Assembly (NCBI GenBank): GCA_950097015.1
Contig: CATNEN010000001.1
Span: forward strand, 23,117,501-23,181,500
DNA length: 64,000 nt
Reading direction: 5' to 3'
Source of the DNA: Macrostomum hystrix
Lineage: Eukaryota; Platyhelminthes; Macrostomidae
Shown in pieces: positions 35,551 to 46,344 of the stretch. The stretch's first letter is position 1; the number at the start of each line of letters is the position of its first letter. The notes below the pieces were generated by a model. It had not been told where the DNA came from, did no database searches, and saw only the letters and a program-made list of their open reading frames with translations. Position numbers and translations under genes: made by a program.

Positions 35551-36502
35551 ATGCTACTACCTGCTACACACCGTGATTGGTCCGACGTCATTTAGACACA
35601 TTAGAACGGTGGAAGGCCATACCTGCCAAACTTTTCATGAAGCATGTCAGCGACTGGGACTGCTGGAAGAGCTGGATGACCAGGAGCAGCTGGGACAGTT
35701 CATAGAGGAGAATGAGCCCCGACTCATGCCTGAGCAGCTAGAGGCGTACCGCGAGCTATTGCGCAGAGTCAACAACAACGTTGGTGGCATGGTTTTTCTT
35801 GATGCTCCAGGTGGCACAGGAAAAAAATTTCTAATCAACCTCCTTCTGGCAAAGGTCAGGCAACGAGGCGACGTTGCCATTGCTGTAGCTTCCTCTGGAA
35901 TTACAGCCACCTTGCTGCCAGGCGGTCGCACTGCCCACTCAGCACTGAAGTTGCCGCTTGATCTGTCTTGAGCGGAGAATCCGCTGTGCAACATCAAGAA
36001 AAACACAGGCACTGCCAGAGTGCTTCAGGCTTGCAAGCTTATCGTCTGGGATGAGTGTACCATGTCCCACAAACTGGCATTTGAAGCACTCAACTTAACT
36101 TTGAAAGACCTGCGCAATAGCAATCAACTGATGGGTGGTGTCACTCTGCTGCTGTCTGGAGACTTTAGACAGACGCTGCCTGTGATTCCGCGAGGCACTC
36201 CTGCTGATGAGATTAATGCTTTCCTAAAATCATCTCACCTGTGGCCATCGGTTGTGAAGTTGCACCTACGAACAAACATGAGAGCTACAATTCAAGGAGA
36301 CGAAACAGCTCATGAGTTCTCTGCCAATCTATTGCGAATCGGCAATGGTCTGCTGGAGATTAGCACAGAGAATGGGCAGTCATCGATCGCTACAATCGGA
36401 ACCATTGTGCAGTCAGTGCAGGAGCTCAAGGCAAAAGTTTACCCGAACCTGATGGTTCGATATGCTGACGTTGACTGGCTGTCAGAGCCAGTACGCCCTT
36501 AA
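35551..36502 (+). pseudogene. Helitron PIF1-like helicase fragment
   Basis: Contains the Helitron segment after the VHPNHSECYYL block, then the PIF1 helicase: Walker A APGGTGKKF (canonical would be GKTF, so a key residue is altered), SSGITATLLPGGRTAHSALKLP, Walker B WDECTM and SGDFRQTLPV. A stop lies at about 35970 between motifs, and roughly 250 residues normally preceding Walker A are deleted near 35700. The frame ends at DVDWLSE, before the final helicase motifs. Confidence 0.8.
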
Positions 36503-36637
36503 ACAAACTCTTCACTTTTCATTCATGCAGTAAATAAATAAATGGTGACCTTCACTATAAAGTTAATACAGAGACGTGAATTGCTTACTGCTTTGCTTTA
36601 AATTTCTGCCCCAAAAACAACGGGCAAAAAAAGCTAG

Positions 36638-37889
36638 TATTTTATTATACTAAAATTCATCATTATAATTATACATACTAGAGTCAAAGTTTTAAACTCA
36701 AATCGAATATAGGCCCCTTATCTGAAACTATATTCTTATCTTAACTGTCTTTTAAATATCATTTTCTAATGATAATATGCTATAATAGGCATGTATGGGC
36801 CTTAGCATTCTAAGCATTGTTAGTATTCATGGATCTCATGGAATGGAAGTGACTTGCCATGCAGATGCAGTAATGCAATCTATCTAGAATATAACACTTT
36901 GTCTTTATTTACAAATAATACAGTTTATTTAAATTTATCTATTCTAAGATCAGGAACCATACAATATGGTTCATCCCTAAGTAGCAACAAGGCAATATAG
37001 GAAAATTGCTCTATAGGCAATATAGGAAAATAGGAATAGCTCTTAGGCCTAACATAAGGCAAAAGCAAGCTAGTTTACGTCATTAGTTCTTAAAAATGAG
37101 ATAATTATTTAATTTGTTTCTCCGCAGTTTATATTGTTCAAAATCTCCCGAACGATAAACGTTAAACAAACTAAATAGTGAAATGACTCATGCAAACACA
37201 ATTGCAAACGGTATTCAATCCACTATGAACATTTTATCCATGAATTTTATCAGATGAATATCCTGAATACAGAGCTCAAATTACAAAAATGTAACCATCG
37301 AATCGACGACTGAATGAGCTGTAGAAGTGCGACGTCGAAAAAAGCATCATATCGCCATGCCTCTAAAGTTATTTCTATACACCTTCATCGAACACAGGAA
37401 CCATTTTTATCATGCCTTTAGTTCTTCTGATGGCATACAACTCAAATTGCTTTCACGACATGGATTCGCCATGACACTGTCTATTCGACGTAGAAAAGAT
37501 GGTTACCTTCCCAGTGGGTAATAAACAAAAAAATTATTTTAGCATAATTTTGCTTGGCAACTGTCCAGAATTTTGCGGTAACACCTGTGAGATTACAAAG
37601 GGAGATAGAGTAGTGGTGCAAAACATTCTCTCCCTCTCCACCGCCCGAACCTTTTTTTGCGCGCATAAAGAGTAAAAGCCAAATTTACGAGTAAGAGCAA
37701 GAGCTCAAGAGACGCTAGTTCCGTCGGACTCTCTAATCGGCTATACGTAACAACACCACAGGGAATCAGATGCACGCATTGTCCATTAAGTATCAGCACC
37801 TGATCGAGGTCTTGATTCGAGCTACCCTGACCAGAGTGGCTGCGCTCCGGGTCCATGGCGTGCCTTAACAGATTTTTGGTTGCTGACTA
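36638..37889. other. AT-rich spacer
   Basis: No gene or element end recognised. Confidence 0.5.
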
Positions 37890-38469
37890 GATGTCCTTTT
37901 CCGCCATTTTGATGGACAGCATACATGCCCCTCGAATAACCAGCCACAGGGTGTGGCCTGAAAGGCTAGTTTGCCACGCTTGCCACGGAAGCTGTAGCGG
38001 CTCGCAGTTGCTGGCGTCAGAAGCCTCCGGATTATTCGTCTCACTACTTCTTGAACGTTGGAGCCACCAACGTAGGCCAATTGTCGTTCCTCCAAGATAC
38101 AAAAGCAAGAAAATTTGAAGAGTAGAGTAGTAAGTATATTATATTACAGTATAGGAGCAAGCTGAGTCCACGGAAAAAATCATGCAGCCCAATGGAATGG
38201 AGCAAAAATAAATTTTGATATCTAATGTAAAGTCTGAAATGGACTATGCCCAATAATAGTAAATAAAATGCTCACCAGATTTTCGCGATTAGCCTCAATT
38301 TTGACAAACGCGCTTAGTTCTTGAACGTCTTCCAGTGAGGCACATGGCAGCTCAACTGGCGAGGAAATGTTGACGCCTCTTCGGGACTTTACAAATGCAA
38401 CGGCGCGTTGAAGCTGGCCAACTTCTTGACGAATTGCAGTGAGTTCTCTGAGAACATTGCGCTCAAAAC
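37890..38469 (-). pseudogene. DUF4806-domain gene fragment, copy b
   Basis: Two minus-strand exons join in phase. Exon 38469-38276 has acceptor GTACAG and donor GTGAGC and encodes NVLRELTAIRQEVGQLQ, a linker, then ASLEDVQELSAFVKIEA. The next exon starts at 38089 after TTGGAG and encodes YVGGSNVQEVVRRIIRRLLT...YSFRGKRGKLAF, the DUF4806 core. The expected following segment (LWLVIRGA) appears in another frame about 40 bases on, so this copy is probably broken. It lies 0.7 kb downstream of transposase copy b on the same strand. Confidence 0.6.
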
Positions 38470-39199
38470 CTGTACGAAATTAGATGTACGAAATCAAAAA
38501 AGCCTTGCAAAAACACAAGATAAACAGTCGTGCAAAATCATTGGAACCCTACCAGAATTAGAATACTGCTGAGTTCTGGTGGGTTTCATTGCGTAGCCTG
38601 GTTGACGCGGGCCTAAAGGACAAAGGACAACATTTGCATAAGCAGCAGAAATAAAAGAAATATTCTGACTCTCGAAATAAAAAACATAATTTTTAGACAC
38701 CGAAATATCACTGTAACAAGTAAATATAATTTATTACTGTTAGTCATTGGCTCCACAGAAGAATTTAGAACAGTATTTGTCCTCGTCAATTCAGGCCGAA
38801 AATGCAGAGGAGAACATGCAGATCCTATATAGACGGTGAAAAAACTGCACTGATAGCACAGCTTTCAGAAATGGCATCTCGCGCTGCAACGGGTGATGAA
38901 TACATGCAATGTCCATTGCAAGGGAAATAGCAATTAAAATATTTATTTAGTGGGTAAAATAGGGCAAACCTGGTGGCTGAGGTGAATTGCCAGCACAATC
39001 CAAGAAGCCAATTCTCACGTACATACTCTACAATCTCCTCTTCAAATAAAACGATGTAGAAATTCGCCTGGAATTAGCAATGTTTAAAATTCTTTCAGAG
39101 AAACATTGGAACAAGAAGAACCTTGCCATTTATAGGAATTCCACAATACTTCTTGCTAACTTCTGACAAAGGAATAAGGTAGACTGCAGCATCCAAATT
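38470..39199. other. spacer between DUF4806 b and transposase b
   Basis: No further exon clearly recognised. Confidence 0.4.
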
Positions 39200-40020
39200 T
39201 CAAACAAGATAAATTGAGAGCTTAATTGAAGCCATTGGGTAGTCAAAAAATGGTTCCTGGACATTGTACTTGTGACATGCAAGGGTTGGTTGCTGATTGA
39301 CAATAAGAACATTCACTTTTTTTAACAAGTTACCTTTGGAATCCTCAATATTTGAATCTTTTGGCAATGAAGAGAGACGAAAGCGATTAGTACAAACAGA
39401 GTGATATTGATCAACCATATCAGGGTGGACATCATGAGGTATAGGTCCTCCAAAATGTTTCTGCAAATCCTTCACTTGGTTAAGTGATGAACTAGGAGCT
39501 TCTTTTACTGTGGCATCCCATTCAGCAATCCTATTGCAAACTTGCTCTAAAGGGAGATATGGTGAACGGACCATGCTCTTTAACTTCTGCATATAGTTCT
39601 CAAACTTAAATGCTGAAAAACTGTCCAAAGGACCATGAACCTGTTCATCTTGTGCTAGGTGCAGCAGACTATGTTGTATGTAAGGAATTGCTCACCAAAT
39701 AGCTCAGTACAACTGGATACAAAAGAATTAAGTAAATCGTTTGCATAATTTGATAGTGCATTGGAAGTTACAGGATTAGCAAGTATGGAAATGGCAGTAC
39801 TCAGAAGAAGAAAATTCTTGTACTTGATTGGAATTGGAATTGATGACTTAAGAGCTACAAGACCAGAAAAGAGCATAAATTAACGAAATTCTGTTGCCTT
39901 CCAAAATTTCAAATCATTAAGTCCACGAGGCTGCCGTGAAAACTCAGAAGGAAAGAATGGTGACATAAGAATTAGCTTTTGGCTAATCTGTGTGACAGAA
40001 AGTCCAGGTAGCCTATGTGG
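39200..40020 (-). pseudogene. EnSpm-like transposase C-terminal part, copy b
   Basis: Minus-strand segments read FPSEFSRQPRGLNDLKFWKATEF, then the continuation VALKSSIP...FGEQFLTYNI, and finally HGPLDSFSAFKFENYMQKLKS and a C terminus FFDYPMASIKLSIYLV. These match the end of copy a and extend past the point where copy a is cut. A stop after KATEFR and a disruption near 39655-39640 break the frame. The 5' two thirds of the gene are absent. Confidence 0.65.
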
Positions 40021-40159
40021 CAAAGTTCCAGCTGTCCATTCCCAAGAAAAAGAAGTACGTAAAAAGACGTATATTTCTAGTACATCCTCTACATTACATA
40101 TGTTGAATTTACGTAGAGCATTTACGAAGAATATTAGTAGGACTTGTCGCGACAAAATG

Positions 40160-42570
40160 CGTTTAATTTACGTTAAGAGTAAATATGTTAAAATTGAAAT
40201 AGTTGCGGGTTTTGCAATCCGATGATCTGCCCTCGTGAAGGAAAAGAGTGTGGGGATGGCGATAGAGTCAGAAGTCGTACCGCAAAGTCTCGCGAGTTGC
40301 CGCGGAAAGAGGGATGAAGGGAGAGATGAAGGGAGAGACAGTGGATGCAGGGAGTGGTCCTCTCGGCCTCAGGCTGGCCAGTCCCACTCAACCCATAGGC
40401 CACAGGCATGACTGCCGTGCCTACCCCAAGCAGTGCTCGAAACCGGCTAAAAGTCTAAATAGATGTCGGACTACCCGCAAGCGGATAGGACAGGGCTAGG
40501 TAGCCTACTGTCATCAGTAGCATGTTCGTAACTGACTCCTAAACTTGGTAGCAGTGGTCGACTCGGCCTAGGCTCTTGTCTTAGAAATGCGGAAAGGCTA
40601 TCGGCAAAGCGGAAAATGATCTAGGGTAGCGCCACCACCCAATGCGCCTACGTTGCCACCGCAGACATTTGGGAACTTGGGTCCCCGGAGCTCGCAGCTC
40701 CTAGTTTGTCACACAGATCTTAGACAAGCCGAAAAATAGAGCCTTCTGTAACTTCCGTTTTAGACTAGGGTGAAAACCCCAGAATGGATCGAGACACGCC
40801 TCACCAGGGGATTCCTGAATTTGCGCTACAGTGGTCTAGAAAGGTGGTACTCAGAACCTGAAAGAGAAACCCATAGCCAGAATCCCACTCATGGGACATC
40901 AGACACATTCTGTACATTAGACTGCAGCCCACACATTAGATAACTAGCAATCCGAGTCTGTGTGAGTTGAGGAAAACAGAGGCAGGAGAGATTAGGCTGA
41001 ACACTGGCTGAGTGATTATGCGAGCGTAAGATTAAAAGATCATCACCCCCCACTTCCCTGGCGGTGGAAGCGAGAGGGGGAACGGAGGGAGAGCTCAATT
41101 GGCAGGGGAGCTTGACACGCACTCCCAGTTCCGCCAGGAAACGAGGAAAACCCGCCAGGGAATTCCCCACCCCTGGGCAGAAAGACAACACGTGCTACGC
41201 TCCGCATTTTACTTGCAAATCCCTAGCTCCCTATTGCTCTCATACGCGCTTACAATTGCCTTCCTGCCGCAGCTTTCAGCTCGGCTGTGCCAGAGCCCAT
41301 TCCCCTAATAGATTAGCCACTCATGGTAGAGGGCTGTCTAAGGTTAAAATAAAGGTGAAAAGGAGACATAATAAAGGAAATTAAATTGTTATAAAGTTAA
41401 GCCCGTTTTAACGTTAAAAGTGCTTAGATTGGATAGTTTATTAGGCGAAACAATTCCTAGCTTCCCTCCCACTAAATGCCGCCTAACTAATAGAAAGCCC
41501 CTTAGGAGCAATAATTGCAAACCGCTGCGCGGATTACTTATCTGGAGTCGCTTCGGCCGCGTGCTGCAATCCCGTCGTTCTCGGGGAAGAGGGTGGGGTA
41601 AGACAGCAAAGGCCGAGAAGGGAAAGATGCTGCGAGTCGGCAGGGGCCCACACGCTTGGAGCTCAAGGCTCAATTTAACGGCTCACCTAAAGAGGTGGCT
41701 CGCGCTCAGGGGGAATGGGGACAGGCAATGGGCCTGCGCTAACTGTGGAGCTAGGAGCTCTAGGGTCTATGCCCTAAGTGGATCTGGGGGACAAGTCCTG
41801 GGTCCGGTGGGATTCCGGCCCGACAAAGGTAAACCGGCAGGGAGAAAGGGGAAGAGCCGGTGGGAGAAAAGAGGTCCTAGAGGGAGCAGCGCAGCGCGCT
41901 TGCTTAAATAGGCCTTGCAGCACGCCAACCCCGACATCCATCAAAGCAACCCACATTCGCGCCAGCCTGTCATCGAGGAATTGAAGCGGCGATTGCCGCC
42001 CCAATTGCCCAATGAACCGGCGGCGGGAAACGACAGATGTTCTGCGCGAACAGCCGTCGGCAGTCAGCCAGTGATTGTTACTCCGCCGGGACAATGGGAA
42101 GCGCAGGCGCCGACCTGCCTACAGTGACATTTACATGTATCTAAAGGAGGGAGGTCATAAAGTCGAGCTGGGCTCGAATACTGTAAAGAAGAGGGGACAT
42201 GAAGAATTTAATAATCACTCATAACGCGCGAGTGAGCCCCTATATCTGATCGCGGTTTGGAGGGGAATTATGACCTAAACTAGTTCATTCAGTAACATTA
42301 TGGCCGCGATCAGTCATTCCTACGGGGAGTCTAGACAACTCCGGAGAGAGAGGATTCGACAGCTACTTGATTCACCGCCGCCTCAAACCCGGCCCTAAGA
42401 TTAATGATCTTGTTTTGTGGCCAGCTGCTATGTGGGTCGCAATTATGAGTTACTTAAAAATTTGAAAAATTATGCTGGCTCACATTCCCGCTCGATTCCC
42501 GCAGCACACTCCAAATCAAAATGACGTATAATAATTCTAAGAATTTACATATAATCAACGTCTAACAAGA
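40160..42570. other. GC-richer region of unknown origin
   Basis: The composition shifts from the AT-rich surroundings to about 55% GC. TTGGTAGCAGTGG at 40545-40557 resembles an LTR-retroelement primer-binding site, and proline-rich codons follow (near 40630-40700), as at the start of some gag genes. No intact frame or second LTR is visible. Overlapping open frames on both strands around 41060-41910 look like composition effects. Confidence 0.35.
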
Positions 42571-42574
42571 TACG

Positions 42575-43410
42575 TAGATACGTAGATACGTAGAATACTG
42601 GTAAACACATTTAGAATACTGGTAAACACATTTAGAGTACTGGTAAACACATTTAGAAAACTGGTTAACACTTTTAGAATACTGGTAAACACATTTAGAA
42701 TACTGGTAAAAACATTTAGAATACTGGTAAACACTTTTAGAATACTGGTAAACACATTTAGAATACTGTTAAAAACATTTAGAATACTGGTAAAAACATT
42801 TAGAATACTGGTAAACACATTTAGAATACTGGTAAACACATTTAGAAAACTGGTAAACACTTTTAGAATACTGGTAAACACATTTAGAATACTGGTAAAA
42901 ACATTTAGAATACTGATAAACACTTTTAGAATACTGGTAAACACATTTAGAATACTGGTAAACACTTTTAGAATACTGGTAAACACATTTAGAATACTGG
43001 TAAACACATTTAGAATACTGGTAAACACTTTTAGAATACTGGTAAACACATTTAGAATACTGGTAAACACATTTAGAATACTGGTAAAAACATTTAGAAT
43101 ACTGATAAACACTTTTAGAATATTGGTAAACACATTTAGAATACTGTTAAAAACATTTAGAATACTGGTAAACACATTTAGAATACTGTTAAAAACATTT
43201 AGAATGCTGGTAAAAACATTTAGAATACTGGTAAACACATTTAGAATACTGGTAAACACATTTAGAATACGGGTAAACACATTTAGAATACAGGTAAACA
43301 CATTTAGAATACGGGTAAACACATTTAGAATGCAGGTAAACACATTTAGAATACGGGTAAACACATTTAGAATACTGGTGAACACATGTAGAAAACTGTA
43401 GGACATTTAA
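42575..43410. repeat. 21-bp minisatellite, GAATACTGGTAAACACATTTA
   Basis: About 40 units of 21 bp with variants AACACTTTT, AAAAACATTT, CTGATAAAC and CTGTTAAAA. Since 21 is a multiple of 3, the minus strand reads a 283-codon chain of NVFTSIL heptads, and a second minus-strand frame and a plus-strand frame are also open. I treat these as by-products. Unit variants are clustered (GGGTAAAC forms at 43260-43370), indicating local amplification. Confidence 0.95.
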
Positions 43411-43839
43411 AAAACTGTTGGACATTTAAAAAACTGTTGGACTCTTTTCTCGATTGAAATTTTGTTAAAGATTTGATGATTTATATGTTGTAGTAAGAAA
43501 GGAGTAGATGTCTCAATATATCGTTGAATTGAAGTCTGCTATGCACATTTTACCTATTAAAATCAAACACACACACACACGGGTGAGAAAAGCTGTGATG
43601 TAATCTATTTATAAATTCGCACTGACTGTCTCGCCAGTGGGGTTGACATAGCTATGTACATTTGACACAGTGAAATTCTTATCAGTGTACTCACTTTTAA
43701 CAAAACTGGCCCTGATGCAATCATTAAAATTGGCAGCGGAACGCACATTGACAAAACTGGCTCTGATGTAATGCATTAAAAATCCTATCTAAAACAGTTT
43801 TTCGAATATTTAATCCCCTTAACAATGAAGTTAAGCTTA

Positions 43840-43970
43840 ATAAAAATACGTGTATATGTGTCCACATATTTGGCATCTTTTGGTGAAGAAATGGTGAAAA
43901 TCGGTTGAGCCGTTCGGGAGAAAATCAATTACAAGCAACCAAGCAACCATTTCATTTTTAGTATATAAGA
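43840..43970 (-). mobile_element. Helitron-like 5' terminus
   Basis: Read on the minus strand from 43970: TCTTATATACTAAAAATG preceded by A, then CCGAACGGCTCAACCGATTTT about 60 bases in. This parallels the 5' end of the Helitron at 34219 (TCTATATATATAAAAG and CCGAAACCGCTCAACC). The other end was not located, so the element may be non-autonomous and extend left towards the 21-bp array. Confidence 0.45.
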
Positions 43971-45121
43971 TTTTGGTAAATGCATAGTGGGGTTAAAAGA
44001 GAAATATATATTTTTTACAGTGTGTGTAATAACTGCGCTTGACAATATTTTATATGACAATAGCTGGGGTATAGTTTCAAAGGGGGCATAAGAGATGCAA
44101 GACAGCAAGAGCGAACCGTCACCACCCTCCCTCGCGCTTATTTTTTAAGTTTTATATTTCGGTAGAATAATGATGATTTGCGTCTTTTAGTTCGATGCGC
44201 AAATTACTCTACTAGCAGTAGTCGGCTTTACGAAAAGTAGGCATTCCGCTAGAATATGTGAGGATATTGTGAGTATAAATATCGGAGTCTCAATTACAGG
44301 TGTATCTAACAAATGAGACGAAGTTAAGCCGATAAACTGGCCCAGTGTTTGTGGTTCACTGGTACCTGTGGTAGCTTCTATAAGCAACTTCAGGGAACGT
44401 CCCACGTCTCGGTGCGATGATGACATCTAAAAGTCTGACCCAAAGGAATACCTGGATGGCTTAGTGTCTAGTGCCGGGACTTGTTATTTTTTCCACTTTT
44501 TGCCAAACTAAAGAGCGGCTAGCTACGGTAGCTGCAAAGTCGCAATCTGACCGAATTCTAGCCGAAAGCAGTATCTACATTTCGAAGCGATGCCACTCTA
44601 AAGCCGTATCGCACAACCTAAATGTAGTAGCGTTGCCACGTTAGTGCCGAATTGCAAGCCAGTATGCATTGGCACTGGATGCTGACCAAGAAAGAACACA
44701 AAAGGACAGAACAGAATAAAACAGGAGGCACTTTTACTTAAGCAAAATCAGGAATTTTGCCCGAGAATAAACTGCTCAATAGTAAATTTATAAGCAGCAG
44801 AGCTCGAAATTTTATACGATTGATATTTTATTTACAAATTACTATTTAGTCTATAACAATAGCGAGCATTCATAAATTTAAAAAATAAACTATATGTTTA
44901 ACAGCGAAGCATAAGGAAATTATAGAAACTGAGTAAACAATATTAGCCTAATAAAAATATTAATCGACAAGTTTGAGAAATTACGTAATTTACATAGGGA
45001 AATTGACAATCTCGCCATGCTCTTTCGGGAAAGCAATTGCTTTTCCCTGTGGTACACCACAGACAATTCGACGTGAAATAGCGTAAATGCCAATAGCGCC
45101 GAAAAATTAACGAATGACCTG
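43971..45121. other. AT-rich spacer
   Basis: No gene recognised. The left part of a transposase C-terminal extension may reach down to about 44950 on the minus strand. Confidence 0.4.
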
Positions 45122-45560
45122 TCACACTGCCATGGGCATCAACGGAATTAACGAAAACGTAATTTCTATTAAGGACAGCGCATTTGTCGGGTGCCTTGTT
45201 TTTAAATACAAATAGGGATTTGTGACTGGAAATGGGAACGCGTGAATCAAGGTCTCGCAGTACAGAACCTGTTTCTGTACATGTGAATAAATTCCACGAA
45301 CTTGTCGTACACGACGCTTCAGCCTTCCAAGATAGTTTTCAAAGCGAAAGGTTGAAAAGTTGTTTAGAGGCCCATAAAGCTTAACGTAATCATATATATG
45401 CAACAGGATGTGAAAATTATAGGACACAACTGGAACCAAATAGTTTTGGGGCTTTAAAAACAAAAATATTAATGGCGCTGGCAGCTTGGGGATAGAGGTG
45501 AGAAAAATGTTGTGATGAAAACACGAAGATAGCAAAATGTAGAAGTTAGAAATGCTGAAA
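45122..45560 (-). pseudogene. EnSpm-like transposase C-terminal part, copy c
   Basis: The minus strand reads SYNFHILLHIYDYVKLYGPLNNF, then FRFENYLGRLKRRVRQV and onward to SLIPLMPMAV. It aligns with the HGPLDSFSAFKFENYMQKLKS region of copy b and the end of copy a, so all three derive from one family but are well diverged. Only the last third is present. The DUF4806 fragment c lies immediately upstream. Confidence 0.6.
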
Positions 45561-45719
45561 ATATTGGATCGGCAAATAATTTTTGAATAGTAAAGGACCA
45601 CAGAACAGAAGCAGAGACCTAAACTATGAGGCCTTATATTTGCTTAGCTCTTTGTCCAAGCGTCTTGGCGAACGCTGAACCTCGACAGAAAAATACTTTC
45701 GACACAAACCAATGCTGTC

Positions 45720-46335
45720 AGACAGCACAGTCAGTGGCAGCATCTCGGTCTGCAGCATTCTTGAAAGAATTCATGAGGGCTTCTGTGACTTCTCTATCAG
45801 TTGCTGCTGGAAAAGCTGTGCGTGCTGCTAGGCGAATAGCATCTTCTAGAGGGCCAATAAAGCTCATATTTTCACTTCCATGCCTACTGAACTGTTACTG
45901 CAGCTCATTTATCATGACAGTTGACATTGCCATTTTGATGAAATTGCGAAGTGAAGACCCTCCAACAAGGGCCAACTTGTTGACAACACTGGAATTAAAT
46001 CCATTGTCCGCTTTCATCTGGTCAATGAACTCGTCCAGTTCTGGAGCAGTTTTCTTAGGAGAAAGAACCAACTGCTGGTTGGAAGATACTGGTCCATGTG
46101 CATTTCCATTTAAGTTTTAACTTGCCTTTCAATTTCCACTATTCTCTTATAAGTGAGTGCTGACAAATAGTAGGCTGCCTCTGCTGTAAAAGGCTGAAAG
46201 CCTTTCCGCTCAACGAGGCTATGAATTGGCTGCAACTCGACATGGCTGATGGGCTGCAATGATGGACTATGAGAATGTGGTCTAGGTGTCCACGGATGAA
46301 TAGTTGCAGCTGAGGCTGAGCCAGATGCTGACAAA
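45720..46335 (-). pseudogene. DUF4806-domain gene fragment, copy c
   Basis: The minus strand reads a Pro/Ser-rich linker (46335-46230), a segment ending SALTYKRIVEIERQV (46160), then the DUF4806 domain: APELDEFIDQMK, SSVVNKLALVGGSSLRNFIKMAMS, GPLEDAIRLAARTAFPAATDREVTEALMNSF and KNAADRD (46050-45735). A stop interrupts the domain near 45895 and a frame change lies near 46110. R2-like sequence abuts the fragment at about 46340, so its 5' part was probably displaced by that element. Confidence 0.6.
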
Positions 46336-46344
46336 ATTGTTTGA

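Larger units (their letters stand above)
34219..36637 (+). mobile_element. Helitron, both termini recognisable, internally deleted
   Basis: The 5' end TCTATATATATAAAAG begins at 34219 after a flanking A. The 3' end is GCTAG (36633-36637) followed by a flanking T, with a GCCC/GGGC hairpin (36608-36625) just upstream. This fits the Helitron rule of insertion between A and T with 5' TC and 3' CTRR. Near the 5' end is a (TCTG)n run (34242-34267) and the GAAACCGCTCAACC motif common in animal Helitrons. Inside are fragments of the Rep and PIF1-type helicase. Confidence 0.8.

Noticed and set aside
40889-42127. Several 60-160 codon frames on both strands
   Set aside because: Mutually overlapping, with no shared domain, signal or splice pattern; likely a result of higher GC and few stops.
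42555-43406. 283-codon minus-strand frame of NVFTSIL heptads
   Set aside because: The 21-bp unit gives open frames in more than one phase and on both strands; no promoter or splice support, and unit changes show no codon bias.
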